This document shows positions 54,085-63,525 of a stretch of DNA of 64,000 nucleotides, piece after piece. The notes beneath the pieces were generated by a model that saw nothing but the letters and a program-made list of their open reading frames with translations, had not been told where the DNA came from and made no database searches. Made by a program: the position numbers and the translations under genes. Within the stretch, counting starts at the first letter, position 1; every line of letters begins with the position of its first letter. Source of the DNA: Archangium primigenium (lineage in GTDB: Bacteria > Myxococcota > Myxococcia > Myxococcales > Myxococcaceae); NCBI RefSeq assembly GCF_016904885.1, contig NZ_JADWYI010000001.1, forward strand, positions 9,357,224-9,421,223, written 5' to 3'.

Positions 54085-55245
54085 TCAGGCCGGTGCCTGC
54101 ACCAGCCGCACCGCCTCGTGCACCGCCGCCAGGTCCTCGTGGCGCGTGAGGTACATGTCGCTGCCCATGGCGCCGTGGAACACGGCGGGCATCTGCCGGT
54201 GCACCAGCAGCGAGCCCCCCAGCTTCTGCACCAGTTCCGGATGCGCGTAGCGGTAGGCGCGTTGGGGCCGGCGCGAGCTGTGACAGACATGGTGGCGCGC
54301 GCTGTAGGTAAATCCGCTCAGGTCATCGCCGGTGAGCAGGCGCGCCCAGAGCGCGTACACGTCCGTGTCGCACGTGTAGTTCATCATGTCCGTCATGAAG
54401 GCGCCGGGCGGACGCAGGTTGGCCTCGAGCACGACGAACTGGCCATCCGGCAGCCGGAAGAACTCCAGGTGGAACCAGCGCTCGCGCAGGCCGAGCGCCG
54501 CCACGGCCTTGCGGCCCATCGCCTCGAGCGCGGGGGGAATCTCCTTGAGGCTCCAGAAGGAGATGTCGCGCTGCTCGAGCACCACCTCCATGACCCCGTC
54601 GCTGTACTCGTGGCTGAGCCGGAAGAGGATGTCGCCCTGGCGGTCCACCAGCCCGTCGTAGGTGACGATGGCGCCGCGCACGAACACCTGGGCCACGTAG
54701 CCCACCAGCGGCTCGGCGAAGGCGGCGTCCACCTCGGCGTCCGAGCCGACCTTGAAGGTGCGCGCGGCGCCCACGCCCACGTCCGGCTTGAGCACGAGCG
54801 GATAGCCCTCGGCCTTGGCGAAGGCCTTCACGGTCGCGGCGTCGCGCGCGGCGATGCAGCTCGGGTGGGGCACGCCCGCCTTCTTGAAGACATCGTGCAT
54901 GCCGAGCTTGCTGCGCAGGCTGTCGATGTCGTGCGGCCTCAAGCCCGGCACGTTGAAGTCCTCGCGCAGCCGGGCCTCCACGCCGAGCCACGTCTCGTTG
55001 AGCGAGTCGATGCGGTCGATGCGGCCGTGGCGCCAGGCGAAGTAGCCCGCGGCGCGCAGCACGGCGTCGTAGTCGTGGAGGCTCGGGGTGAAGAAGTACT
55101 CGGAGAGGGATTTGCGCAGGTCCGCGTGGAGCGTGTCGAAGGGCGCGTCGCCGAGCCCCAGGACGTTGACGCCTCGTGCACGCAGGGCGTGGACGAAGTG
55201 GATGAACTGCGGCGGGAAGTGGGGGGAGATGAAGACGACGTTCAT
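54085..55245 (-). CDS. ATP-grasp family enzyme
   Basis: A 386-residue ligase-like protein. The N-terminal Rossmann-like part (NVVFISPHFPPQFIHFVHAL) is followed by the ATP-grasp domain (about 115-310): DVFKKAGVPHPSCIAARDAA, YPLVLKPDVGVGAARTFKV (ATP-binding lysine and glycine-rich region), VYVAQVF-like strand YVAQVFVRGAIVTYDGLVDR, and the metal-binding FFRLPDGQFVVLEANLRPPG with the glutamate and asparagine. The C-terminal about 75 residues are unique (SSRRPQRAYRYAHPEL). It forms an acyl-phosphate or amide bond; the substrate is unknown. Confidence 0.88.
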   Translation of the reverse strand: MNVVFISPHFPPQFIHFVHALRARGVNVLGLGDAPFDTLHADLRKSLSEYFFTPSLHDYDAVLRAAGYFAWRHGRIDRIDSLNETWLGVEARLREDFNVPGLRPHDIDSLRSKLGMHDVFKKAGVPHPSCIAARDAATVKAFAKAEGYPLVLKPDVGVGAARTFKVGSDAEVDAAFAEPLVGYVAQVFVRGAIVTYDGLVDRQGDILFRLSHEYSDGVMEVVLEQRDISFWSLKEIPPALEAMGRKAVAALGLRERWFHLEFFRLPDGQFVVLEANLRPPGAFMTDMMNYTCDTDVYALWARLLTGDDLSGFTYSARHHVCHSSRRPQRAYRYAHPELVQKLGGSLLVHRQMPAVFHGAMGSDMYLTRHEDLAAVHEAVRLVQAPA

Positions 55246-55398
55246 GGGCGGGCTTGGAGCGGAGAAGGCGTCGACGCGGCGGGGGACCCTAGCGCACTTG
55301 TCTGCGCGGCTCACGTTTCGTGCGAGCGCACCCACCCTGGCGGTCCAGGCGGGCGGGGGCGCGGATCGTGAAGATTTCCTGAATGGCCCATGTGCAAC

Positions 55399-55458
55399 GA
55401 ACCTGTTTCCCCCGCCGGGGGAACGGACCATATCTCTCCTCGTGCCGGAACCTGTTTC
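55399..55458. promoter_or_regulatory. Repeated GAACCTGTTTC elements and an inverted repeat upstream of the alcohol dehydrogenase
   Basis: GAACCTGTTTC occurs at 55399-55409 and 55448-55458, 49 bases apart. Between them TTCCCCC-GCC-GGGGGAA (55407-55423) is a perfect 7-base dyad that overlaps the first copy. These sit 26-85 bases before the ATG at 55484 and are candidate regulator sites, perhaps for the LysR protein encoded just downstream. Confidence 0.5.
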
Positions 55459-55483
55459 GGTCCCAATCGCCGAGGAGTCCCCC

Positions 55484-56533
55484 ATGTTGAAGACCCCTGC
55501 CTACGCCGCCGCCGCTCCGAACCAGCCCCTGGCGCCGCTCACCATCGAGCGGCGGGAGCCCGGCCCCAAGGACATCCTCATCGACGTGCAGTACTGCGGC
55601 GTGTGCCACTCGGACATCCACCAGGCCCGGGACGAGTGGGGCGGCGGCATCTTCCCCATGGTGCCCGGCCACGAGATCGTCGGGCGGGTGGCCCAGGTGG
55701 GCGCCCAGGTGACGAAGTTCAAGGTGGGCGACCTGGCGGGCGTGGGCTGCATGGTCGACTCCTGCCGTGCCTGCGGTCCGTGCGGCCGGGAGCACGAGCA
55801 GTTCTGCGAGAAGGGCATGGCCGGCACCTACAACGGCACGGAGATGGACCGGAAGACGCCCACCTACGGCGGCTACTCGTCGCGCCTCGTGGTCACCGAG
55901 CACTTCGCGCTCAAGGTCCCCGAGAACCTGGAGCTCGCCGCCGTGGCGCCGCTCTTGTGCGCCGGCATCACCACGTACTCGCCCCTGCGCCAGTGGAACT
56001 GCAAGAAGGGCGACAAGGTGGCCGTGGTGGGCCTGGGCGGCCTGGGCCACATGGCGGTGAAGCTCGCCGTGGCCATGGGCGCCGAGGTGACGCTCTTGAG
56101 CACGTCGCCCTCCAAGGAGGCGGATGCGCGTCGGCTGGGCGCCCAGCACTTCGCGAGCACCAAGGACAAGTCCACCTTCAAGAAGCTCGCGGGCCAGTTC
56201 GACCTGATGATCGACACGGTCTCGGCCGAGCACGACTACAACGCGTACCTGCGCCTGCTGCGTGAGCAGGGCACCATGGTGATCGTGGGCGTGCCGCCCG
56301 CGCAGCCGGTGCACGCCTTCTCGCTCATCCAGGGCAACAAGCGGCTCGTGGGCTCCATGATTGGCGGCATCGCCGAGACGCAGGAGATGCTCGACTTCTG
56401 CGCCAAGCACAACATCGTCTCGGACATCGAGCTCATCCCCATCCAGCAGATCAACGAGGCGTACGAGCGCGTGGTGCGCAGCGACGTGCGCTACCGGTTC
56501 GTCATCGACATGGCGAGCCTGTCCAAGCAGTAA
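55484..56533 (+). CDS. Zinc-dependent alcohol dehydrogenase (YahK/cinnamyl-alcohol type)
   Basis: A 349-residue NADP(H)-dependent medium-chain alcohol dehydrogenase. Catalytic zinc ligands in YCGVCHSDIHQARDEWG and the GHEIVGRV motif, a structural zinc lobe of four cysteines (DSCRACGPCGREHEQFCEKG), the NAD(P)-binding motif VAVVGLGGLGHMAV, and the pattern LLCAGITTYSPLRQW that marks the cinnamyl-alcohol/YahK group. Likely reduces aromatic and aliphatic aldehydes. Good ribosome site (GAGGAG) before ATG 55484. The LysR gene follows 23 bases later. Confidence 0.93.
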   Translation: MLKTPAYAAAAPNQPLAPLTIERREPGPKDILIDVQYCGVCHSDIHQARDEWGGGIFPMVPGHEIVGRVAQVGAQVTKFKVGDLAGVGCMVDSCRACGPCGREHEQFCEKGMAGTYNGTEMDRKTPTYGGYSSRLVVTEHFALKVPENLELAAVAPLLCAGITTYSPLRQWNCKKGDKVAVVGLGGLGHMAVKLAVAMGAEVTLLSTSPSKEADARRLGAQHFASTKDKSTFKKLAGQFDLMIDTVSAEHDYNAYLRLLREQGTMVIVGVPPAQPVHAFSLIQGNKRLVGSMIGGIAETQEMLDFCAKHNIVSDIELIPIQQINEAYERVVRSDVRYRFVIDMASLSKQ

Positions 56534-56556
56534 GGGGCCGTTGTAGGAAGGCCCTC

Positions 56557-57474
56557 ATGGCCTTCACCCCGCTCAATGCCCTGAACGCCTACCTCGCGGT
56601 CGCGCGCCGCCGCAGCTTCGCGGCGGCCGCGGCCGATCTGGGCGTGTCCCCCTCGGCCTTGAGCCAGTCGGTGCGCCAGTTGGAGAAGCGGCTGGGCGTG
56701 TCCCTGCTCATGAGGACCTCGCGCAGCGTGTCGCTCACCGACGAGGGCCAGCGCCTGTTGGAGAGCGCTGGGCCCGCGGTGGACCAGGCGCTCGAGTCGC
56801 TCAAGAAGGTCACGGCGCGCACGGAGGAAGTGACGGGGCGCATCCGGCTGTCGGTGCCGACCTTCTCCGTGCCGCAGGTGGTGGCGCCGCTCCTGCCGCG
56901 CTTCCTCGCGCGCCATCCCCACGTGGAGGTGGACGTGCGGGTGGAGGACCGCTTCGTGGACATCGTGACGGAGGGCCTGGACGCGGGCATCCGCTTCTCG
57001 GACGCCATCGAGCGGGACATGGTGCAGGTGCGGCTGTCCGGGCCCGCGCGGTTCATCGTGGTGGGCGCGCCGGGCTACCTCGCGCGCAAGGGCACGCCGG
57101 AGAAGCCCGAGGACCTGCTCGAACACGAGTGCATTGGCATCCGCTCGGCGACGACGGGGGGCCGCTACGTGTGGGAACTGGAGCGGGGGAAGAAGACCTG
57201 GCGCGTGCCGGTGCAGGGCCCGGTGGTGACCAACGACGTGGGGCTGATGCGCTCGCTGGCCGAGGAGGGCCTGGGCCTGCTCTACACGTTCGAGTCGCAG
57301 GTGGCGGCGGAGCTGAAGCGGGGCAGCCTGCGGGTGGTGCTCGAGCCCTACGCGGCGCTGGTGCCGGGCATCTACCTCTACTACCCGAGCCGGACGCAGG
57401 TCTCGCGGGCGCTCAAGGCCTTCGTGGCCGTGGCGCGCGAGATGGCGGCGGAATGGAAGGACCAGGCCCGTTAG
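56557..57474 (+). CDS. LysR-family transcriptional regulator
   Basis: A 305-residue LysR regulator with the helix-turn-helix (AYLAVARRRSFAAAAADLGV then SPSALSQSVRQLEKRLGVSL) and ligand-binding domain (about 92-290, GRIRLSVPTFSVPQVVAPLL onward). It follows the alcohol dehydrogenase in the same direction, so it is probably co-expressed with and regulates it. Its stop codon TAG is immediately followed by the ATG of the toxin gene. Confidence 0.92.
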   Translation: MAFTPLNALNAYLAVARRRSFAAAAADLGVSPSALSQSVRQLEKRLGVSLLMRTSRSVSLTDEGQRLLESAGPAVDQALESLKKVTARTEEVTGRIRLSVPTFSVPQVVAPLLPRFLARHPHVEVDVRVEDRFVDIVTEGLDAGIRFSDAIERDMVQVRLSGPARFIVVGAPGYLARKGTPEKPEDLLEHECIGIRSATTGGRYVWELERGKKTWRVPVQGPVVTNDVGLMRSLAEEGLGLLYTFESQVAAELKRGSLRVVLEPYAALVPGIYLYYPSRTQVSRALKAFVAVAREMAAEWKDQAR

Positions 57475-58950
57475 ATGCGATCCGCTCTGATTCTCTGGAC
57501 GGCCCTGATGCTCATGGGCTGCACCCTGGAGTCGAGGGGTCGCCACTGGAACCCCATCTCCACCCAGGTGATGGCCATGGCGAGTCCATCGCCCATGACC
57601 GTGCGGGCGGTGTCGGGTGGCGCGGTCCGATGGGATGCCTTCGAGTACCTGCTCGCGCTCTCGGGGCTGGACGCCACTCGCGCCTCGATGCCGCGAGGGA
57701 ATGTCCTGTCACCCCAGGAAGCATCACGACTCCTGGCGGACCTGTCGCGCCAACCCGTGACGACACGGGCCTTCCCGCCCCGACTGGCGCTCGGCCACCT
57801 GCTGCGAGAAATCCTGGAGAGCGGTGAAGTCACACGCGAGGAACTGCTGCGCCGTGTGGAGCGATTCAAGCACGTGGCGGTGTTGCGGCCGGATGGACGC
57901 TTGGCCTGGGCTCTCGATGGACGCACGCAGCAAAAAGTCGGACCCGTGGAGTGGAAGGAGGACGCCTTCCTCGCGGGACCTTTCAAACTGGGCCACTTCT
58001 ACGTCAGCAATGGCTCGGTCTTCCGGCAGGCGGACGTGCATCTGCGTCCCATCGAGGGGCCACCGCTCGCCGAGGTCCATGACGATGCCGACCTCATCAA
58101 CCAGACGATGGATGGCACGCAGGAAGCCTTCATCGAACTGGTACACGCCCTCGGTCAATGGGTCGTCCATCCGGTGGACAGCCTCGAAAGCCTGAGACAC
58201 CTCCCGGCGGGAGTGAGCGCGCTCATCGCCACGTCACCCGAGTACCGCGAGCGCTTCCGGAACATGACCCGAGGCGAGCAGACGAGGGCATTCGCGAGGC
58301 TGACGACGAACCTCCTCGCCACCTTCGGCACGGCGGGGGGCACGACTCGGACACTGACGCGCGCGGTGAGCGGATGGGAGGCCACTGTGCCCATCCTGTC
58401 GCTCTCACCCGAGGGCCTGCTGCTGGTGGAGCGAGTCGCGGTGCCCGTGGGAAGGGTAGCCACGGTCCTGAGCGGCGGGCCCGGCGCGGCGCTCATCCTC
58501 CATCGCGCGAACGAGGCCGGACAGGCATCCGCGCCGCCTGCGGGTCCGGGACAATGGGCCCCCGCCGAGGAGTCCATGTCCGCCCGAGCCCGGGCCTACC
58601 AGGAGCAGATATCAGGACACTCGGCGCATGAGGCCTACTGGGTCGGCGGCGTGGGCCGGAAGAGCAAGGGCGTGCGCTTCGATGGCTTCAAGGACGGCGT
58701 GCTGCTTGAAGCCAAGGGGCCCGGCTACGCCAACAAGTTCCTCGAGAACCTTGAGCCCAAGAACTGGTTCAAGTCTTCTGGCGCGAAAGCCCTCGTCGAC
58801 CAAGCCATTCGACAGCTCAATGCCGCCAGGTCGACCAAGACGCCTATTCGATGGCACATCGCGGAGGAGAAGAGCGCCGAGGCCATCCGGTTCCTCTTCA
58901 GGAGAGAGCAAGTGTTCGGCATAGAAATCATCCATACACCCGCGATTTAA
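57475..58950 (+). CDS. SitA-like polymorphic toxin lipoprotein with Tox-REase-5 domain
   Basis: A 491-residue lipoprotein toxin. A short signal (SALILWTALMLMGCTLES) has a canonical lipobox (LMGC). A long middle region (about 30-365) has the SitA-type delivery features of myxobacterial swarm-inhibition toxins. The C-terminal domain (about 369-491) matches restriction-endonuclease-fold toxin 5: ARAYQEQISGHSAHEAYWVG, FDGFKDGVLLEAKGPGY with a D...ExK active site, and IRWHIAEEKSAEAIRFLF. In known Sit systems the lipoprotein is passed to neighbours by outer-membrane exchange (TraAB) and kills those lacking immunity. The start follows the LysR stop directly, with a weak ribosome site inside the LysR end. 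The Imm52 immunity gene is next. Confidence 0.88.
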   Translation: MRSALILWTALMLMGCTLESRGRHWNPISTQVMAMASPSPMTVRAVSGGAVRWDAFEYLLALSGLDATRASMPRGNVLSPQEASRLLADLSRQPVTTRAFPPRLALGHLLREILESGEVTREELLRRVERFKHVAVLRPDGRLAWALDGRTQQKVGPVEWKEDAFLAGPFKLGHFYVSNGSVFRQADVHLRPIEGPPLAEVHDDADLINQTMDGTQEAFIELVHALGQWVVHPVDSLESLRHLPAGVSALIATSPEYRERFRNMTRGEQTRAFARLTTNLLATFGTAGGTTRTLTRAVSGWEATVPILSLSPEGLLLVERVAVPVGRVATVLSGGPGAALILHRANEAGQASAPPAGPGQWAPAEESMSARARAYQEQISGHSAHEAYWVGGVGRKSKGVRFDGFKDGVLLEAKGPGYANKFLENLEPKNWFKSSGAKALVDQAIRQLNAARSTKTPIRWHIAEEKSAEAIRFLFRREQVFGIEIIHTPAI

Positions 58951-58963
58951 GGACACTCAGCAA

Positions 58964-59698
58964 ATGCCCGACACGTTCAAGAGAATCGACTCATACATCG
59001 CCGGTGCTTACTGGGGTGCTCGAAAGGAGACGCCAGAGGAGTGCGCCCTCCGCGCGGAAAAGTTTCTGAAGGCCATGATCAACATTGACCCGGCCTTCGC
59101 GCGCTGGTTCCAGCAGGGCAAGTCCCGCAAGGATGCGTTGAAGCGCGTCATCGAGCCATCGCTGCCATCCCTTGAGAAACTGATCCGACGGGGGAAGGAT
59201 CGATTCTTCGACGAGATTGGGTACTCGGTCTGGGCGTGGAATGGGGCACTCGACGACTACGACGCGAGCGGGTTCAACTTCTGCTGTGGCGGGTATGGCG
59301 AGGTGCGGTCCAACCGCTGCGTGCTCAATCTTCCGACCCGAGGACCCAATGCGGAGCGAGTCTTGTCCGCGCCTGTCCTCGCCGAAGTCGTCCGGAGCAT
59401 GGCGCTTGCTTGGGAACCGGAGACCGCCATCGCCACCTCGACCATGCACCGCGACACGATCTCCGCCACGGGAGTCGCGGGAACGTACATGAGTTGGGTG
59501 ATGTACTTCCCGCGTGAGCAAGGCACGGTCCCGCCACTGCCCGCCCCCGTTCGCATCGAGCCCGTGGAGGACAAGGGAACGCTCGTGATCCTCACGCCCG
59601 AGAAATTGACTGCGGACAACCCCGAACACATCGATCTCGCCCAGCGAGTGCATCCCCTGCTGGAGAAGGCGGGTCTTCTACGAACCGTGTCGTCCTGA
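58964..59698 (+). CDS. Imm52 family immunity protein
   Basis: A 244-residue cytoplasmic protein matching the Imm52 family that pairs with Tox-REase-5 toxins: SYIAGAYWGARKETPEECAL, FLKAMINIDPAFARWFQQGK, SRKDALKRVIEPSLPSLEKL, GYSVWAWNGALDDYDASGF, FNFCCGGYGEVRSNRCVLNL. It follows the toxin gene by 13 bases, the expected order. Its 3' end overlaps the convergent TOPRIM-like gene by 21 bases, an unusual join that suggests these modules were brought together. Confidence 0.9.
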   Translation: MPDTFKRIDSYIAGAYWGARKETPEECALRAEKFLKAMINIDPAFARWFQQGKSRKDALKRVIEPSLPSLEKLIRRGKDRFFDEIGYSVWAWNGALDDYDASGFNFCCGGYGEVRSNRCVLNLPTRGPNAERVLSAPVLAEVVRSMALAWEPETAIATSTMHRDTISATGVAGTYMSWVMYFPREQGTVPPLPAPVRIEPVEDKGTLVILTPEKLTADNPEHIDLAQRVHPLLEKAGLLRTVSS

Positions 59699-60463
59699 CG
59701 CGGGCCCAGGATTGCCCTTGAAGATGGGAACAAGCCGATCTCGGACTTCCTGGATATAGGCAGTGAGGCCTGTGTCGACCCCACGCGCGGACAAGGTCGC
59801 GAGAGGTGTTTCCTCGAGACAGGCGCACTCGCGCACCCGCTTCGGATCTTCATCTTTCGGAATCAGCGCTTCCAAGACCCGCTTCACATCCTTCTTGGAG
59901 CCGCGTGTACTTGGATCCAGGAGGTGCGCCTCGAGAACAGGGTGGAGAGAAAGTCGCTGTCGCTCACCGTCCAAGCGCTTCTCTTCCTCCTTGTTCCTCG
60001 GATCGAATCCATTCAGCACCCAGCACTCTCGCTTAGCCTCAGCCAAGCCAATGATGACAGGGAAGGGTCCTTTCCATTCATCCCGGGCCTGTTCGAGTCC
60101 GATGCGCCGCTCGGGTTCGGCATCACTGTCTCGCATCAGGACCACGGCATCCGGGCATCGTGCGGACGCAGCCATGAGGAGAAGCGCGCGTCGCGCGGCA
60201 TGTGCATCAGGAGCCCCGGGCCGACCATCGAATCTGCCGAAAACGCCCTTGAGTCCCGCAGTCTGGAATTCCTTACCAACAGAGCCCCACCCCAAGAAGT
60301 CCGCGCCCATCGTGGCCCCTCGCCACTTTCGGTAATCCTCCAAGTTCTTGTGGGTTATCCAATCTACTTCTTCAAGGAGCACCCGATCCGCGAGTCCACA
60401 CGCAGCTTTCTGGTCTGCCGGAGCCTCGCAGACGATTCCGAATTCGAAGGCGGCGTCACTCAT
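59678..60463 (-). CDS. TOPRIM-like nuclease partner of the ATPase
   Basis: A 261-residue protein. The N-terminus has a TOPRIM-type strand and glutamate (FGIVCEAPADQKAA, E13), and DAVVLMRDSDAEPERR supplies a DxD pair (D112, D114). A later glutamate sits in IIGLAEAKRECWVLNGFDP (E146), matching the acidic order of TOPRIM domains in OLD, PARIS and DUF4276-type effectors. The C-terminus (STRGSKKDVKRVLEALIP and IQEVRDRLVPIF) is helical. ATG 60463 overlaps the ATPase stop by 8 bases (ATGAGTGA), so the two are coupled, the arrangement of ATPase/TOPRIM defence pairs. It overlaps the Imm52 gene end by 21 bases. TOPRIM assignment is inferred from motifs only. Confidence 0.65.
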   Translation of the reverse strand: MSDAAFEFGIVCEAPADQKAACGLADRVLLEEVDWITHKNLEDYRKWRGATMGADFLGWGSVGKEFQTAGLKGVFGRFDGRPGAPDAHAARRALLLMAASARCPDAVVLMRDSDAEPERRIGLEQARDEWKGPFPVIIGLAEAKRECWVLNGFDPRNKEEEKRLDGERQRLSLHPVLEAHLLDPSTRGSKKDVKRVLEALIPKDEDPKRVRECACLEETPLATLSARGVDTGLTAYIQEVRDRLVPIFKGNPGPASGRHGS

Positions 60464-61586
60464 GGCCCTTGGGCGCCTCCGCATTCTCCACCCACGACTC
60501 GCCCACGGTGCTCCAGAACTCACCGGGGCTCATCATGTCCTTCCAGCGCTCGAATTCGGGATGGGCCGTGAGCTTCTCGCAACGCGCGAAGCCGTTCTCG
60601 GAAAGGAAGGCCATCCGGACCTCCTCGGGCCTGAGGTAGTTCAGGATGAAGGGCGAATGGCTGGTCGCGACGATCTGTAGCTCAGGGTCACGCTCTTGGA
60701 GCTTGCGCAGCGTCTCGACGAGTTTTCCCTGCGCCACGGGATGAAGGTTCAGTTCGATGTCGTCCAGCAGCACCAACCGCGGCTTTTGGGGACCCATCAA
60801 GACCGTCAGGAGTCCGAGGACCATCAAGGTGCCTTCACCCGCCGAATCCGCGGCGACCCCCTTGGCTCCCCTCATGTCCAAGATCACCTTGTTCCCCCAC
60901 AAGGTCCGCTGCTCGGAGGTCCGATGTTGCTGTTGCTCAAAGGAGAGCGTCCTGAGAGCGGTTTGCTTGACCTCCGCGCGCTCGATCCGAATGCGCCGGA
61001 CCGCGGGAACAATTTGTTTGAGTGCCAGCTCGATTTCGTCGAACACCTCATCCTGGCTCAGCTTCAAGTAAGCGAGGACGGAGGCAAGGCCTTCTCCGTT
61101 GCCAGCAATGGCGGGGACTGGATCCTCGCTGTACGCCGCCGCCGCCAGGGCATGCGATTCAAAGCGCAGGATCGAGGTCGAACGGAGCAGGCCCATGAAC
61201 TCACCTATATCGACCTGCAACTTCACCAGGGGACGCACTTCCATCCCGTTGGTGAACGAAAATGCACTCCCCTGCCATTGCCCCTTCACCACTGCATCCG
61301 GTTTGTCGGGCTCACTGGTGATGCTTACAGAACCAGGAACGCCCTTCCAAGAGCCCGACAAAGCCAACTCTATCGGACTACTCGTGCCGTACGAATTCAG
61401 TGCGGAGAGTTCTGATGCACTTGGCAGGAGGTCGGAAAATGCAGCCCAACCCGTTGCGAGCCGCAGGCCCTGCAACAGCGTCGTCTTGCCAGACGCGTTG
61501 GGACCCACGAGCACGGTGAGCCGCTCCAGGTCCAGGTCGAGCGTGCGGTATGCCTTGAAGTTGCGGAACGAGACCTTCTGGATCAC
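60456..61586 (-). CDS. AAA/ABC-type ATPase of an ATPase-TOPRIM pair
   Basis: A 376-residue ATPase of the AAA_15/AAA_21 (OLD-like) group: Walker A VGPNASGKTTLLQG at about 28-36, an ABC-like signature (ADSAGEGTLMVLGLLTVLMG), Walker B RLVLLDDIELNLHPVAQGKL with an aspartate pair, and the ATSHSPFILNYLRPEEVRMAF H-loop. These ATPases sense or clamp DNA and control an attached nuclease. The short C-terminus lacks the TOPRIM domain present in single-chain OLD proteins; that function is on the next gene. Base composition is lower than in the neighbouring housekeeping genes, supporting acquisition. Confidence 0.85.
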   Translation of the reverse strand: MIQKVSFRNFKAYRTLDLDLERLTVLVGPNASGKTTLLQGLRLATGWAAFSDLLPSASELSALNSYGTSSPIELALSGSWKGVPGSVSITSEPDKPDAVVKGQWQGSAFSFTNGMEVRPLVKLQVDIGEFMGLLRSTSILRFESHALAAAAYSEDPVPAIAGNGEGLASVLAYLKLSQDEVFDEIELALKQIVPAVRRIRIERAEVKQTALRTLSFEQQQHRTSEQRTLWGNKVILDMRGAKGVAADSAGEGTLMVLGLLTVLMGPQKPRLVLLDDIELNLHPVAQGKLVETLRKLQERDPELQIVATSHSPFILNYLRPEEVRMAFLSENGFARCEKLTAHPEFERWKDMMSPGEFWSTVGESWVENAEAPKGHE

Positions 61587-61621
61587 GACTGCCCTCCCTC
61601 ACGAGGTGCCTGAATACACCG

Positions 61622-61654
61622 CGGCCCCGCCCCCGGGACTCGGGAGAGGGGCCG
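61622..61654 (-). terminator. Terminator-like hairpin after ettA
   Basis: CGGCCCC (61622-61628) pairs with GGGGCCG (61648-61654), with a loop of about 19 bases that can form a smaller inner stem. It lies 17 bases after the ettA stop codon, on the ettA 3' side. No T-run is present, so efficiency is uncertain. Confidence 0.35.
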
Positions 61655-61670
61655 TGGGAATCTGCTCGGC

Positions 61671-63350
<1,680 letters not shown>

Positions 63351-63525
63351 CGTGCTTTCTCTCGCTCCTGGGACGACGCGGGGGGGAAGGGGGACGCAGG
63401 GGGGCGGATACTAAGGAGCCACGGCGGGCGCAAGACGCTCCCCGTCCGTCTGCCCGGACGCTGACGTCCAGCGTCATCAAAACGATGAGCCCGCGTCCGG
63501 CGGGGGTGCTAAAGGCCCTCCCACC

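Noticed and set aside
60456-61586. ATPase as a complete OLD nuclease
   Set aside because: It lacks a C-terminal TOPRIM domain; the candidate nuclease part is in the separate downstream gene.
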